Shown here piece by piece: positions 35,501-42,800 of a stretch of DNA of 64,000 nt. A program made the translations under genes and the position numbers. Source of the stretch: Branchiostoma floridae (Eukaryota; Chordata; Leptocardii; Amphioxiformes; Branchiostomatidae); the NCBI RefSeq assembly GCF_000003815.2, contig NC_049987.1, forward strand, positions 20,283,529-20,347,528, written 5' to 3'. The notes under the pieces are model-generated. The model was not told the DNA's origin. It ran no database searches and saw only the letters and a program-made list of their open reading frames with translations. Position 1 is the stretch's first letter, and each line of letters begins with the position of its first letter.

Positions 35501-36207
35501 TTCCTGTCCTTTTGTTGTACTTTATACATAGTTTGGACCCTCTTGTCTGGAGCAACCACCTTCAGTCACCAACCATTTTCCTCGAGTGGATGTTGAGATG
35601 AAATTGACTGTTATTTACATCCTGTTCATTTGTTTGCAGTACCCCAGAAGCAAAGAACGGTTTCATGAAGGTCATCCGACAGGTGATCAAGGAAGCCGCC
35701 AGCAGGTGTTCCAGCGTCACGCCAAAATCCCTGCTGCGGATGAAACGCATGGAGGGAACGCGTCGGCTGATGGACCGGAAACGGCGACACACTGTCGCGG
35801 TGAACGAGGTCGCTGGTGTGACCCTTCCCGGCGCACTGGGGGGCGTGGACTTTGGCAGCAACCCCAGCAATAGTTCCGAACCTCGAAACGCTAACAGACT
35901 CCATCAGAGGCGGTCGTCGGAGCACTGCGTAGAAACGTACGACAACTTACAGGACAGGGACAGACCTGTGACTTTCCACGAGTCGCTAGGCAACGACAGT
36001 CACCGTGGAAACATGCAGAGGGACCATGGCGTCGCGTGTAGGACGTTAAATTTTGACCAAAGCTCGGGAATGCTTACGGGAAGAGCGCTTGACTATGTGG
36101 TGGATAGCGATACGGAAGATCCGACCGTCGTACGAGCGTACCTACCCATAGCTTCCAGTCGAGCTGGCTTAGAAGAGTGGAATGACTTTGCAACGACAGA
36201 TTGTTAA
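2394..36207 (+). CDS. TIAM/sif-like: TIAM/still-life type Rac guanine nucleotide exchange factor, 37 coding exons
   Basis: Predicted Dbl-family exchange factor that loads GTP on Rac at the membrane cortex. Coding exons as read: 2394-2545, 6409-6590, 7252-7308, 14679-14743, 15287-15358, 16667-17820, 18238-18463, 19085-19155, 21650-21780, 22476-22562, 22891-22988, 23303-23351, 23768-23862, 24320-24400, 24650-24751, 25122-25205, 25602-25658, 25844-25855, 25984-26057, 26265-26355, 26906-27067, 27781-27885, 28197-28272, 28618-28719, 29209-29342, 29729-29852, 30249-30382, 30820-30972, 31300-31368, 31647-31772, 32226-32334, 32766-32945, 33410-33528, 34017-34128, 34671-34844, 35188-35275, 35640-36207. 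These total 5,475 bases, in frame throughout: 1,824 residues and TAA. Domain order is WH1 (about 52-151), Ser-rich linker, PHn (672-783), CC-Ex (784-902), RBD (1005-1078), PDZ (1081-1168), DH (1293-1500), PH (1512-1653). Vertebrate TIAM1 is about 1,590 residues and lacks the WH1. The start and exon 1 are the least certain parts; the core from exon 9 onward is very secure. Confidence 0.93.
2608..2880. repeat. Diverged tandem duplication in intron 1
   Basis: Two imperfect copies with period about 150 bases, beginning at 2608 and 2758 (TGTTGAAGG...TTACTAAATG, then AGTC/GCCAGAGATA.ATGTAA, then GGTCAAA/TGTCAAACAG). Several indels separate them. Confidence 0.6.
3383..3674. mobile_element. MITE-like element with CTCCAAGCAGAT ends
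   Basis: The 12-base inverted termini CTCCAAGCAGAT (3383-3394) and ATCTGCTTGGAG (3663-3674) bound 292 bases without coding potential. The same terminus recurs at about 3953-3964, near 27097 and in the element at 50149-50363, so it is a dispersed family in this genome. Confidence 0.6.
11021..12054. repeat. Direct repeat pair inside the 6.46 kb element
   Basis: About 130 bases at 11021-11151 recur at 11929-12054, from CAGGCGGATCTC to CTGCCCCTGGGGATAA. Each copy has a CCGAACCGTT..GAACG..TTCGGAC palindrome in the middle. The copies differ at scattered positions. They resemble internal binding-site clusters. Confidence 0.7.
12723..13054 (-). other. Possible first coding exon of an unknown gene inside the element
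   Basis: On the minus strand an ATGGCGACC start (13054) opens 110 codons (MATDKIISN...SGRTFELRP) and meets a consensus GTAAGT donor at 12722-12717. Composition is Pro/Arg-rich near the end. I recognise no domain and found no convincing next exon. It may be the 5' exon of an element-encoded protein or chance. Confidence 0.22.
16241..16705. repeat. Tandemly duplicated splice-acceptor region before exon 6
   Basis: Decayed copies of the acceptor and first codons of exon 6 precede the real one: near 16302 (GTAGAAATATGGAGCAATTG) and 16591 (ACAGAAATGTGGACG), against the true CCAG|AAATATGGACCAACTG at 16663. The flanks also match (GGAAAATTCTGTCCTTTCAC at 16243 and GGAGAATTCCAGGTTTCAC near 16540). Confidence 0.6.
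16367..16443. repeat. Compact hairpin element
   Basis: Arms of 33 bases (16367-16399 and 16411-16443) are nearly perfect inverted repeats around an 11-base loop. The inner arm is GACCGCTGGCTCA and the outer end is TGAGTACCATC. RNA or single-stranded DNA would form a long hairpin. It is probably a small foldback transposon. Confidence 0.75.
16667..17820 (+). other. Large Ser-rich linker exon of the TIAM/sif-like gene
   Basis: A 1,154-base exon, about residues 177-561, much longer than the other exons and GC-richer than the surrounding introns. It encodes a low-complexity, Ser/Pro-rich, presumably unfolded region with many S/T-P sites and recurring Tyr motifs (NYENV, AYDNV, LYENQ). Near its end RSDSGFEGG resembles the FADSGIEGA stretch in the TIAM1 N-terminal region, supporting orthology outside the folded domains. 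The acceptor is TTTTACCAG and the exon ends in phase 2 at 17820. Its start lies just after two decayed copies of the same acceptor region. Confidence 0.9.
18238..19155 (+). other. Exons 7-8: Ser-rich and acidic linker before PHn
   Basis: Exon 7 (18238-18463) encodes a Ser/Gly-rich stretch with [16 protein letters not shown]. Exon 8 (19085-19155) is acidic, with a run of five Glu in SEEEEESDL, followed by HSPS. Both are presumably disordered. TIAM1 has a comparable Ser/Gly/Glu-rich stretch ahead of its first PH domain. Phases 2, 0 and 2 join to the flanking exons without a break. Confidence 0.88.
18541..18573. repeat. Half copy of the ATTGGAC foldback family
   Basis: AAATTGGACTTACCCAAATT followed by TTCGAC matches one arm of the full foldback at 33785-33855. 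The partner arm is missing here. Confidence 0.5.
20230..21110. repeat. Diverged tandem repeat with about 215-base period in intron 8
   Basis: Landmarks recur at about 20433, 20650, 20860 and 21091 (GTGGTCCAA/CAC or GTGGTTGAAC), with TTGCTTCACTG, TATTGTGAYGG and CTTTCGTCAAC between them. At least three to four units are present at moderate divergence. The last unit leads into the candidate alternative start at 21080. Confidence 0.65.
21080..21198 (+). other. Candidate alternative first exon for a short TIAM-like isoform
   Basis: An ATG at 21080 opens 39 codons ([19 protein letters not shown]...) ending in phase 2 at AG|GTGTCC. That is exactly the phase needed by the next exon at 21650, so it would give an in-frame start just before the PHn domain and drop WH1 and the linker. 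The donor is weak, and the ATG lies in the last unit of a tandem repeat, so this may be coincidence. Confidence 0.3.
21650..25205 (+). other. PHn-CC-Ex membrane and partner-binding module (exons 9-16)
   Basis: Eight exons encode the first PH domain ([63 protein letters not shown]), then a coiled coil ([20 protein letters not shown]) and the extension ([53 protein letters not shown]). In TIAM1 this module binds phosphoinositides and adaptors such as Par3, JIP2, spinophilin and ephrin-B. That is family knowledge, not shown here. Similarity to human TIAM1 over SVSSFHAL and AVPEHPK is direct and unmistakable. Confidence 0.95.
21913..22313. repeat. Two-copy tandem duplication, 205-base period, intron 9
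   Basis: Copies begin CAGTGTTGAAAATTAAC at 21913 and 22118 and end CTGAATCAAGGAGGTTAAATG (first copy) or its near match. They are roughly 90 percent identical by eye, so this is a fairly recent duplication. Confidence 0.85.
25844..25855 (+). other. 12-base microexon (KKGL)
   Basis: An acceptor TTTTCACAG and donor GTAAGT frame twelve bases encoding KKGL in phase 0. Skipping it keeps the frame, so it could be regulated. The neighbours (25602-25658 and 25984-26057) give an in-frame join with or without it. The resulting [16 protein letters not shown] aligns with a basic stretch of TIAM1 around SRFSSLWGLDTTSKKK, which favours inclusion. Confidence 0.65.
26906..28272 (+). other. Ras-binding domain (exons 21-23)
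   Basis: Exons 26906-27067, 27781-27885 and 28197-28272 encode [40 protein letters not shown] and LQLKQYG..., the Raf-type ubiquitin fold that in TIAM1 binds active Ras and couples Ras to Rac. A potential extra exon (27203-27271) sits between the first two. Confidence 0.9.
27203..27271 (+). other. Candidate cassette exon inside the RBD
   Basis: A strong acceptor (ATCTTTTCAG) and a weaker donor (GTTAGC) bound 69 bases, 23 codons with no stop, encoding a charged [19 protein letters not shown] stretch. Flanking exons are both phase 0 here, so inclusion keeps the frame and would insert a helix-like segment into the RBD. No counterpart is known to me in TIAM1 or TIAM2, so it may be chance. Confidence 0.35.
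28197..29342 (+). other. PDZ domain (exons 23-25)
   Basis: The domain runs from [19 protein letters not shown] through [19 protein letters not shown] to [19 protein letters not shown] and [14 protein letters not shown]. The carboxylate-binding loop reads GSFGF, and the GD.VL.ING signature is intact. In TIAM1 this PDZ binds syndecan-1 and CADM1 tails. Confidence 0.93.
28860..29170. mobile_element. tRNA-headed SINE in intron 24
   Basis: A tRNA-like head with A-box GGGGTAGAGTG (about 28975) and B-box GGTTCAAACCC (about 29008) is followed by a tail containing CTGTAGTGGCCTGTG, GAAATA.AAATGGG, TACTACCCTATA and AAAGGTGTAG. The same tail occurs at 61801-61920 in a GDAP2 intron, which shows that it is dispersed. 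Confidence 0.65.
29580..29728 (-). mobile_element. SINE remnant next to exon 26
   Basis: Minus-strand A-box-like TGGTCTGGTGGTTAGGG (29723-29707) precedes GGTCCTGGGTTTACTG and a body with AAGTGCCATTCCCAAA. The same AAGTGCCTTTCCCAAG phrase occurs at about 49279 and 51459. The polypyrimidine acceptor of exon 26 (CCCCCCAG at 29728) abuts this remnant. Confidence 0.5.
30612..30685 (-). repeat. tRNA-like fragment
   Basis: Minus strand contains a B-box GGGGTTCGATTCCCAGCC (about 30645-30628) and an upstream ATGGTATAAAG that could be an A-box relic. No intact cloverleaf can be drawn, so this is a SINE head or tRNA pseudogene. Confidence 0.4.
30820..33528 (+). other. DH (RhoGEF) catalytic domain (exons 28-33)
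   Basis: Exons 30820-30972, 31300-31368, 31647-31772, 32226-32334, 32766-32945 and 33410-33528 encode the exchange domain. CR1 is [18 protein letters not shown] and CR3 is [20 protein letters not shown], followed by [13 protein letters not shown]. All hallmark residues that I can check are present, so the domain should be active. Family knowledge points to Rac1 as substrate. Confidence 0.96.
32546..32700. repeat. Arm of a dispersed foldback family (partner at 58849)
   Basis: CAATCTCTACAACTTTTAAA and GTGACATACATCACTCTAAG followed by TCTTCTTCAGC match the foldback element at 58849-59045 (CAATGTCTACAACTGGATAA, GTGACACCCATCACTCTTCT). A weaker opposite arm follows. Confidence 0.5.
33785..33855. 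repeat. Short foldback element (ATTGGACATACCC ends)
   Basis: The left arm AATTGGACATACCCAAATTT at 33785 and the right arm TTTGAGTAAGTCCAATTTTT ending near 33855 are inverted repeats around a short spacer. It lies in intron 33 of the TIAM/sif-like gene. Confidence 0.6.
34017..36207 (+). other. C-terminal PH domain and tail (exons 34-37)
   Basis: The DH-associated PH domain spans [54 protein letters not shown] and [14 protein letters not shown]. The last exon (35640-36207) adds about 170 tail residues with basic and Ser-rich patches and a TYDNL motif, ending ATTDC. TIAM1 ends TEI, a class I PDZ ligand. TDC would be an unusual version with terminal Cys. A possible polyadenylation hexamer ATTAAA lies at 36324-36329. 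Confidence 0.92.
35347..35535. repeat. Two-copy tandem duplication before the last coding exon
   Basis: GAATATGCTCCAAAGACTTG and GAATATGCTCCAAAAACTTG begin copies about 95 bases apart, each continuing AATCTGAATGCCAAAGTTTG and ending TACATAG.TTG. The unit is intronic. Confidence 0.8.
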
Positions 36208-38093
36208 CTTAAAGATGTTTTGTTGTATTGCTTGCTCGCTAGCGACGTCTTTGTCATGTCATGCGTTTGTGAAGTGCTATACTGTAACAGTGAAAATAAC
36301 TTAAAGGAAAGGGCTGGGGTAATATTAAAAAGATGATAAGTCGGTTTGTTTATACATGAATATCTTTGCATTCATTCCATCATAGCCATATTATTTGTAC
36401 CTGGATGGTGCCTTACGATCGTGTTTATAATAAGTAATCTCACTTCATGGCCATCACACTTAAATATTTCGTAATAACATATGGAATATTTCGCCAATTT
36501 ACACTTTATTTTATTGCCAAAAAAGGTATCATTGTACCACACCAATATAGTACCTTAATTCTGGGACCTTTTAGATAATTAAAGGGAGAATATACATGTA
36601 ACTTAAGCAACAAATAGAATTGGTGTGGCTTTGCAGATGATTATTACAGAAGGACAAAACTTTACATGTAAAAAAACTCCATGGCAATAACTGATATATA
36701 CACAATCCTGTAACACAAAGAAGAGTAGAGAAAAGGTGCAGAATGCATATATATGTATGTGTAAAACCTAGAGATGGGGATATTTGTATATTCTTATACA
36801 TAACTTGCAAGGGTCCGCAATGTATAATGTTTATTTCATGGTGCTGTTTTTACTCCGTACAATGTATAAAAGTAATGATATTTTATCTATAATGTGGATG
36901 TTGATGTTTTATCCAGGAAAGGGCTACATGGTATATTCCATGGGAAGTATTGGGCATAAGTTTGTATATAGAGAAGATATGTGCAGAAAAATACAAGTGC
37001 TTTATTAATGTACTTTTGCCTTCATTTGTTTTCCTTGGAATCTTTGTCACTTTAGATTTAGAGGTAGTTTAAGGCATTTGTGGCCTTTTAGATTGGGTAG
37101 CTCAGTTCTAGCTAGCCTGATTTTTTTTCTGTCCCCTGGATTTTGAATGGAAATCCTGTCGAAGGCATGACGGTCTTAGGGGGGTCTTGGGGTATGCTCC
37201 CTGGGAAAATTTTGAAATCTACACCCTCAGATGTTATTACCCTTATTTTGAGGGTCAAATTTTCCTGGTAAACTCAGCTTGGTTCAATTAGAATCAATTA
37301 TGAATTTTTGTCCATCAAGGGATGGAATGCGCAAAATTTTTGTCCCTCCCCAGCAGCAAAATTCCATCAAAGGAGGGGAGGACGGACACTGGCTAGAACC
37401 CTGGGGTAGCATCTCAGAAATCTAGAGGTCCTGTGTTTGAATTCATACATGTAGAAGGCTACGCTGTAAAAGATATCAAAACCGTTAGTTCTGCTGCAGA
37501 CTTAAAGAGGATCAAAAGTGGTCCAGGGAGTAAAAAAAAAAATCGTAATGGCCAGTGTCAGAGGGAAAATTTTGACCGACATAAATGTAGGAACCTGATT
37601 TCTTTGTCTAGTAGTAGTACAGTAGTCTAAGATAGGGAATTGACTGGGTTTTTTTCAAACCTCAAAATTTAATGACATAAATAGCACCCTAAATGATGGT
37701 GGAAGGCAAAAGAGAAACAATCCATGTACAACCACTTCTTTCGTATGCTCAGCCTGTGGAAAGCTGTATAAGAACAGAGCCAGACTAGTTGCACACTGCA
37801 GAGGTCACTGAACGTCCGTCAGGATGAAAAGAACAAGAAGAAAAGATGACAGTGAAAGATTGTAAGAAGCTACATTTAATTGAAGGGGGCAGTAGGGAAA
37901 GGTGGGTCACTACACAGAGGGGGTTAGGGTAGGAAAAAAAAGACACAAAAACTCCAAGCAGCATATTTATTCCCATGTGTCAGTAACATGCATTCAATGT
38001 TAGCATTGGTCACATTGTCAGGAACAATTTTTCTTCTAGCCTGGCTTAAGTTGTTCATGTCAGATTTCTTGCCAAGACACTTCCCACATGTAG
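36208..38093. other. 3' UTR and intergenic sequence, no gene seen
   Basis: After the TAA at 36207 there are candidate ATTAAA signals at 36324 and 36578. The rest is AT-rich with short open frames that lack any family signature. GGGGTCTTGGGGTATGCTCC near 37180 looks like transposon debris. Confidence 0.5.
37862..38093. other. Intergenic sequence before the TTAA element
   Basis: I see only AT-rich sequence with purine runs and no conserved coding. Confidence 0.4.
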
Positions 38094-38327
38094 TTAAAGG
38101 TGCACTCTCACTGCAGTTGTGTCACTGCGAGGTTTGTTCACTGCATCATGGTTTTGCTATTTTCTCCGATTTTTTATAATTCAGATATTGTGTAATACAT
38201 AAAAGTATGACTTAGAAGACGACAAAAAGCAAGAAAATTTGTTTTTCGTCTCTGAAAATTCGGTGAGCATCTTTCGAACCCCACAGTGACGCAAGCTTGA
38301 CGCAAGTGCAGTAAGAGTGCACCTTAA
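38094..38327. mobile_element. MITE with TTAA target duplication
   Basis: Inverted ends AGGTGCACTCTCACTGCAG (from 38098) and its near complement CTGCAGTAAGAGTGCACC, reading CAGTAAGAGTGCACC to 38323 on this strand, are flanked by TTAA at 38094-38097 and 38324-38327. TTAA duplication is typical of piggyBac or Kolobok-mobilised elements. There is no coding capacity in about 226 bases. Confidence 0.8.
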
Positions 38328-39096
38328 GTGTTAAGTCTCATCATCAATGCCTTGTAGTGGCTATGCAGGTAAACACCATCTGAAGACAAATCTCAGACAA
38401 TGAACATTTGTCAAATCTGGAGTACTGTGGCATGTGTATTATGGTTATTGATGTATTGGGTAATTTTCAAACAAATTTATCTTTAACCCCTTTATTGTGC
38501 TAGTCAACAAGATACAAGTATCAAGTGATTGCGAGCCATGTACATACAAGCAAGTAATCTGATATGTTAATATTCATAAATGAGGAACTAAAGTAACACA
38601 AACAGAAGTCAACCAAAATATCAAAGACTCCTTAATAATGGAAACTAAAAGTTAAAAAAAAAACATGTTGAGGAAGCTCTTTTGCTCTTCTTTTCCCCAA
38701 CTGCCAAACTACAGTATACTGCCTGTCTTCATAGGAGACAAAATATTCAATGTGAAATGCAAGTATATATTCTTCCATCCTTTCCATTCACTTTAAAGTT
38801 GTCTTTCTTTCTCTTGAAGACTGTGTGATGATACTACATCTGACTTTCAAGTTTCTACCTTTCTTTCAGACTGTGTCCATGGTGTCCATCCTTTTAAAGA
38901 TCAACTTCTTAAATATACAAATTTTGGAATATATGAATAATTGGAATTAAAAAAAAGAAATGACTGATGCTGTATTACACGTGTGATAACATCAGGAAGT
39001 TCTGTGAGGTAAAACAAAAGCGAACGAATGTATCAACAGCTTCAATCCTATCAAACATATAAGGCCATTCAGGGTAGTCTCATAGTACTATTTCGG
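38328..39096. other. Intergenic sequence, nothing recognised
   Basis: AT-rich, with short frames that carry no family signature and no repeated unit that I can see. Confidence 0.4.
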
Positions 39097-39130
39097 CCCC
39101 CCCCCCCCCCCCAAAAAAAACTTTTTTTTT
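39097..39130. repeat. Poly-C / poly-A / poly-T homopolymer block
   Basis: About 18 C, then 8 A, then CTTTTTTTTTC. It is low complexity and error-prone in sequencing. Confidence 0.9.
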
Positions 39131-39414
39131 CACAAATTTTAACTAAAAAATCATTTACCTGGTACCTATCTGAAAAAAACTTTTCAACATTCCCTTATTC
39201 CCCACAAAAAAAACTTGAAATGGATTCCTAACTACTGTCAATAAAGGTCCAATAAAGCTGTAATAATACCTTGTCTAGTCTACACCCAGAAACAACATCA
39301 GAGTTGCTCAGATAAATATGTTTTTACTTTTCAATTCCCTCACTTTTGCATCTTCGCAATCCTACTCCTATCACCCATTGGATTTTTCTTTAAAAAATAT
39401 GTTCCCATCTTTCT

Positions 39415-39800
39415 AGAGTTGCTCTTTATAGTCATGTGTTGTGCTCTATTTTTCTCTATCAAAAGTACTGTGTTTTTGAGAAGATTACTAGCTTTGCAAT
39501 TTAGATTCCTGTGTTTTGCTCCTTCAGGATCCCTCCTTTTTTGCTATTGCTATTCCTCTGTTTGCTATTTCAAAAGCTCTGTGTTTTGCTCTAGATCCCC
39601 TCTCTATTTCTTTAAGTGTCTGGGTTTTTTTTCCAGTTTTCTTCTCCTGAAAGTGCTCTCCTTCTGTTTGCTCTTTCATGAGTTGTGTTTCTCTCTCCTA
39701 AGATTACTATGTTTTTGTCAAATAAGGCTGCTATATTTGTTTCTTTAAGAGTCCCATACTTTGCTCCATTAAGATCCCTGTACCTCTCCTTTATTCTTTA
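39415..39800. repeat. Pyrimidine-rich diverged minisatellite
   Basis: Irregular units built on CTGTGTTTTGCTC, CTTTAAGA/TCAGGATCCC and TTTGCTATT, spaced about 30-35 bases. It lies just downstream of the MYND gene stop on that gene's strand and would be purine-rich if transcribed. Confidence 0.5.
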
Positions 39801-39807
39801 ACTTAGT

Positions 39808-42800
39808 TCAAGTTTCTGCTTTGTCAGTTTTCCTCTCCTCACACTCCTCCTTGTGTCCCCCCCTCCAGTGCTGTTGCTGACACTCCTTGCTGCAGTAGCG
39901 AGTCTTCCTGCAGCGCCCGCACTTCTGGAACTTTGCCTCGGGAAGCTCCTGCCGGTTACAGAACCCGCACCGCTGGAGCTGTTTCACCTTAAATGTCTGC
40001 TCGGTAACCTGATCAGCTGAGGTCTTCTCCTGCTAGTTTTGAAAAACATAACAGCAACTCAGAAATGATCACAAGTTATTTTCATTACTAGTCTATAGCA
40101 CTTTGTATAGTTGTAGAGAGAAAACAAGAACTTCAAAGGCATTGAGGGTTTAACCTTAAAGTGTCTGTGGAATAAAAGTTCCTTCTTTCATTCACGTAAA
40201 AATATTATCTTTTCTGTAGACATCCAAGACAGTTATCTCACTACTGTATCTGTTTTGGTGGGACAAATTAAGAATGTGTCGTGACATCACAGACAGGACT
40301 CCCCCTTAGCTAGTATATGGCTGCCTGTCCTTTCTGTGATGTCACAAGTTTACAACCCCTTGCTAATTTCTCCCACGAAAGAGTACACAGTATTGGTAGA
40401 CATAGACATCTTTAGAAAATCCCAGTTCTATGCGAGTCATCAAAAGTGACAGTCAACATGAATGTTGCAAAGTGAGAAGTAACCACAGTTGCATTATATG
40501 TCCCCTTTGGAATGTAGATTTGTACCTGTGTCTGTGTAGGTGTAGATCTATCTGCATCACTTGCTGGTTTGGAAGATGTTTTTTCAGAAGACTTCTCAGC
40601 CTTTGTTTTTCCCGCTGATCCTTTCTTGGCACTTTTCTGCTTACTTTTCACTGTCTCCTGTTCAGTACTGTTCGGGTTGCCATTCTCTGTCTCTGGTTGG
40701 GCACTTTTGGATTTGTCTTTCATTTTTTCAGGTCTTTTATATTTTTTTTTCTTTGGGTTGATACTTTTGTCCTTTGGCTCGGGATTTTTCTTTGGCTCTG
40801 GTCTGACGAGTCTCATTGGGACCCTGTTTTCAGTTCTTTTCAACAGATCTTGCACCTCCTTTGGGTCGATGGGTTTTGGGTTGTTTTTTTCCACGAGCTC
40901 CGCTAACTCCGGCATTTCTTTTAACGCAAACCGGTGAGGTTTCTCGGGGAGGGTCATGAACGAACTTGTAATGGACTTCCCATGTTCCCAGATCCATACC
41001 TCTGAAACACATACAATACGAGTATATCTATAAGCACAGTCAAGCAATGCATGTACAATGCATGTACTCTGTATACTATTTTGTGTAGTTCTTAGGATAC
41101 AATTGAATGACCTTACCATCTACAATCCTTTTCACAGTTTCAGAGTGTCAGCGGGTTTTACTAGGGTTGGTCGGGTAATATCACCACCTTAAAGTTTGTA
41201 TACTAATTTTTGTGGTCCTAAGTAAGAACAGATCATTTACCCATTGTCCTTAGAATTAACCGTCATTTTGTCATGTTGGCAGGTTTTTTGTCAGAGGGTT
41301 GGTTGCGTAATATTACCAGAAATTTCCTTACCCTGTGTTTACACAATCTCTCGCTGGCTGGGGTGAATGACCCCCTCCCTGTGGTGTCAACTGTAGGGCT
41401 GGCCGCTAGGAGCGCGATTTTAGTCAGGCTAGCCTTAGTACTACATGTATATCTTAAAAGATACATCTATTTTATTGTATGATCCACAGGACTTACCCAC
41501 TGATCTTGTCAGGACGTCTGCCAACAGATCCATGTCCTTTTTTCGCTCCACCAAACTCTCATCTTCCTGAGCAGCCTTTTTCCACCTCTTCTGTTCTTTA
41601 TTCAGCCTTTTCATAAAGTGTTTCCAGTTCTCCTCACACACTTCCTGTTCCATGCCAAGTTTTTTACACTCTTTCATCAACAGAACCTGCATTTCTACGC
41701 ATTTTTTCACCCGCTTGTCCTCCGGAAACACCGGATAACCCACCTCTGTCATGAACATGACAATCTGTGGATCCGTGGTAGGTATCTACTTCCACCCGGT
41801 TGCTTTCGTATGCCTTTTCCACGATGGGGATGCTGTCAAACGCTCGAGCAACTCTGNNNNNNNNNNNNNNNNNNNNNNNNNNNNNNNNNNNNNNNNNNNN
41901 NNNNNNNNNNNNNNNNNNNNNNNNNNNNNNNNNNNNNNNNNNNNNNNNNNNNNNNNGTTGATTTCCTTGTGGCTAGAAAGGAGAAGAACAATGCAGTGGA
42001 ATTTGATCAGCATACTGAAGACGTCGGGAGGCACAGACATGTGGACACCGGGGATGGGACAAATGTAATAGAATATTTCCCTCATCAGAATGACGTACTG
42101 ATGGTAATGTTCCTCCGTACAATTTAGGAGTATTTTTCCGAGCGTTTCTGCTACGACAATCCCGTACTTCGGATGGTTAATCCAGCACAGAACGATCATG
42201 ATAACCTCGCGCTGTAAGCCCTTGTGTCCGTCATCCTTCTCTACAAGTCGCAGTACTCTATCCAGGCCCGCTTCCGTGAGCCGCTCCACAAACGGAGACA
42301 TCGCGCGGAGAGCGTGAACGGCTGGCGAGCACGGCTGGCGGGTCTTTGGGTTCTTTTCCGCCTCCTCCAGGAGATAGTCCAGAAGAACGGTGACCGTGCC
42401 GGAGTACAGCGTTTTCCTGTGCTCTTCTGACTGGTGATTCGCGCAGAGAATCGTGACGAGATATCTTTCCTCGCACTGCTTTAGCCACTTGTTCCTCTCC
42501 TCCCACACCTGGACGTCCAGTTTGGCCATCTCTTCTCTGGGCATGGTGTAGAACTCCTTCAGACCGCCCTTGCCGTTCTCCCAGAAGACGTCCATGTGGC
42601 GCTTGGGCATCGGTGTCTCCCCCTCCTCAATGGGAGGGTACTGGAGGATCTTGCTTCTCAGGATCATAAGGAAATATGCCTCAGTCTCCATCTTTGCTAT
42701 CTGTTCGTTTTCCCTATCTGTAACAGTGGAAACAAGATATCAAAACTGGACGTTCCACTGCAGTGCTGTAACCAAGGAGGTTAAAGAAAGAGCTGTAACA

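Noticed and set aside
39419-39748. 109-residue hydrophobic plus-strand frame
   Set aside because: Produced by a pyrimidine-rich minisatellite.
40430-40937. Phe/Leu-rich plus-strand frames over the MYND gene
   Set aside because: Antisense of the Lys/Glu-rich linker, which yields Phe/Leu/Ser artificially. They are not membrane proteins.
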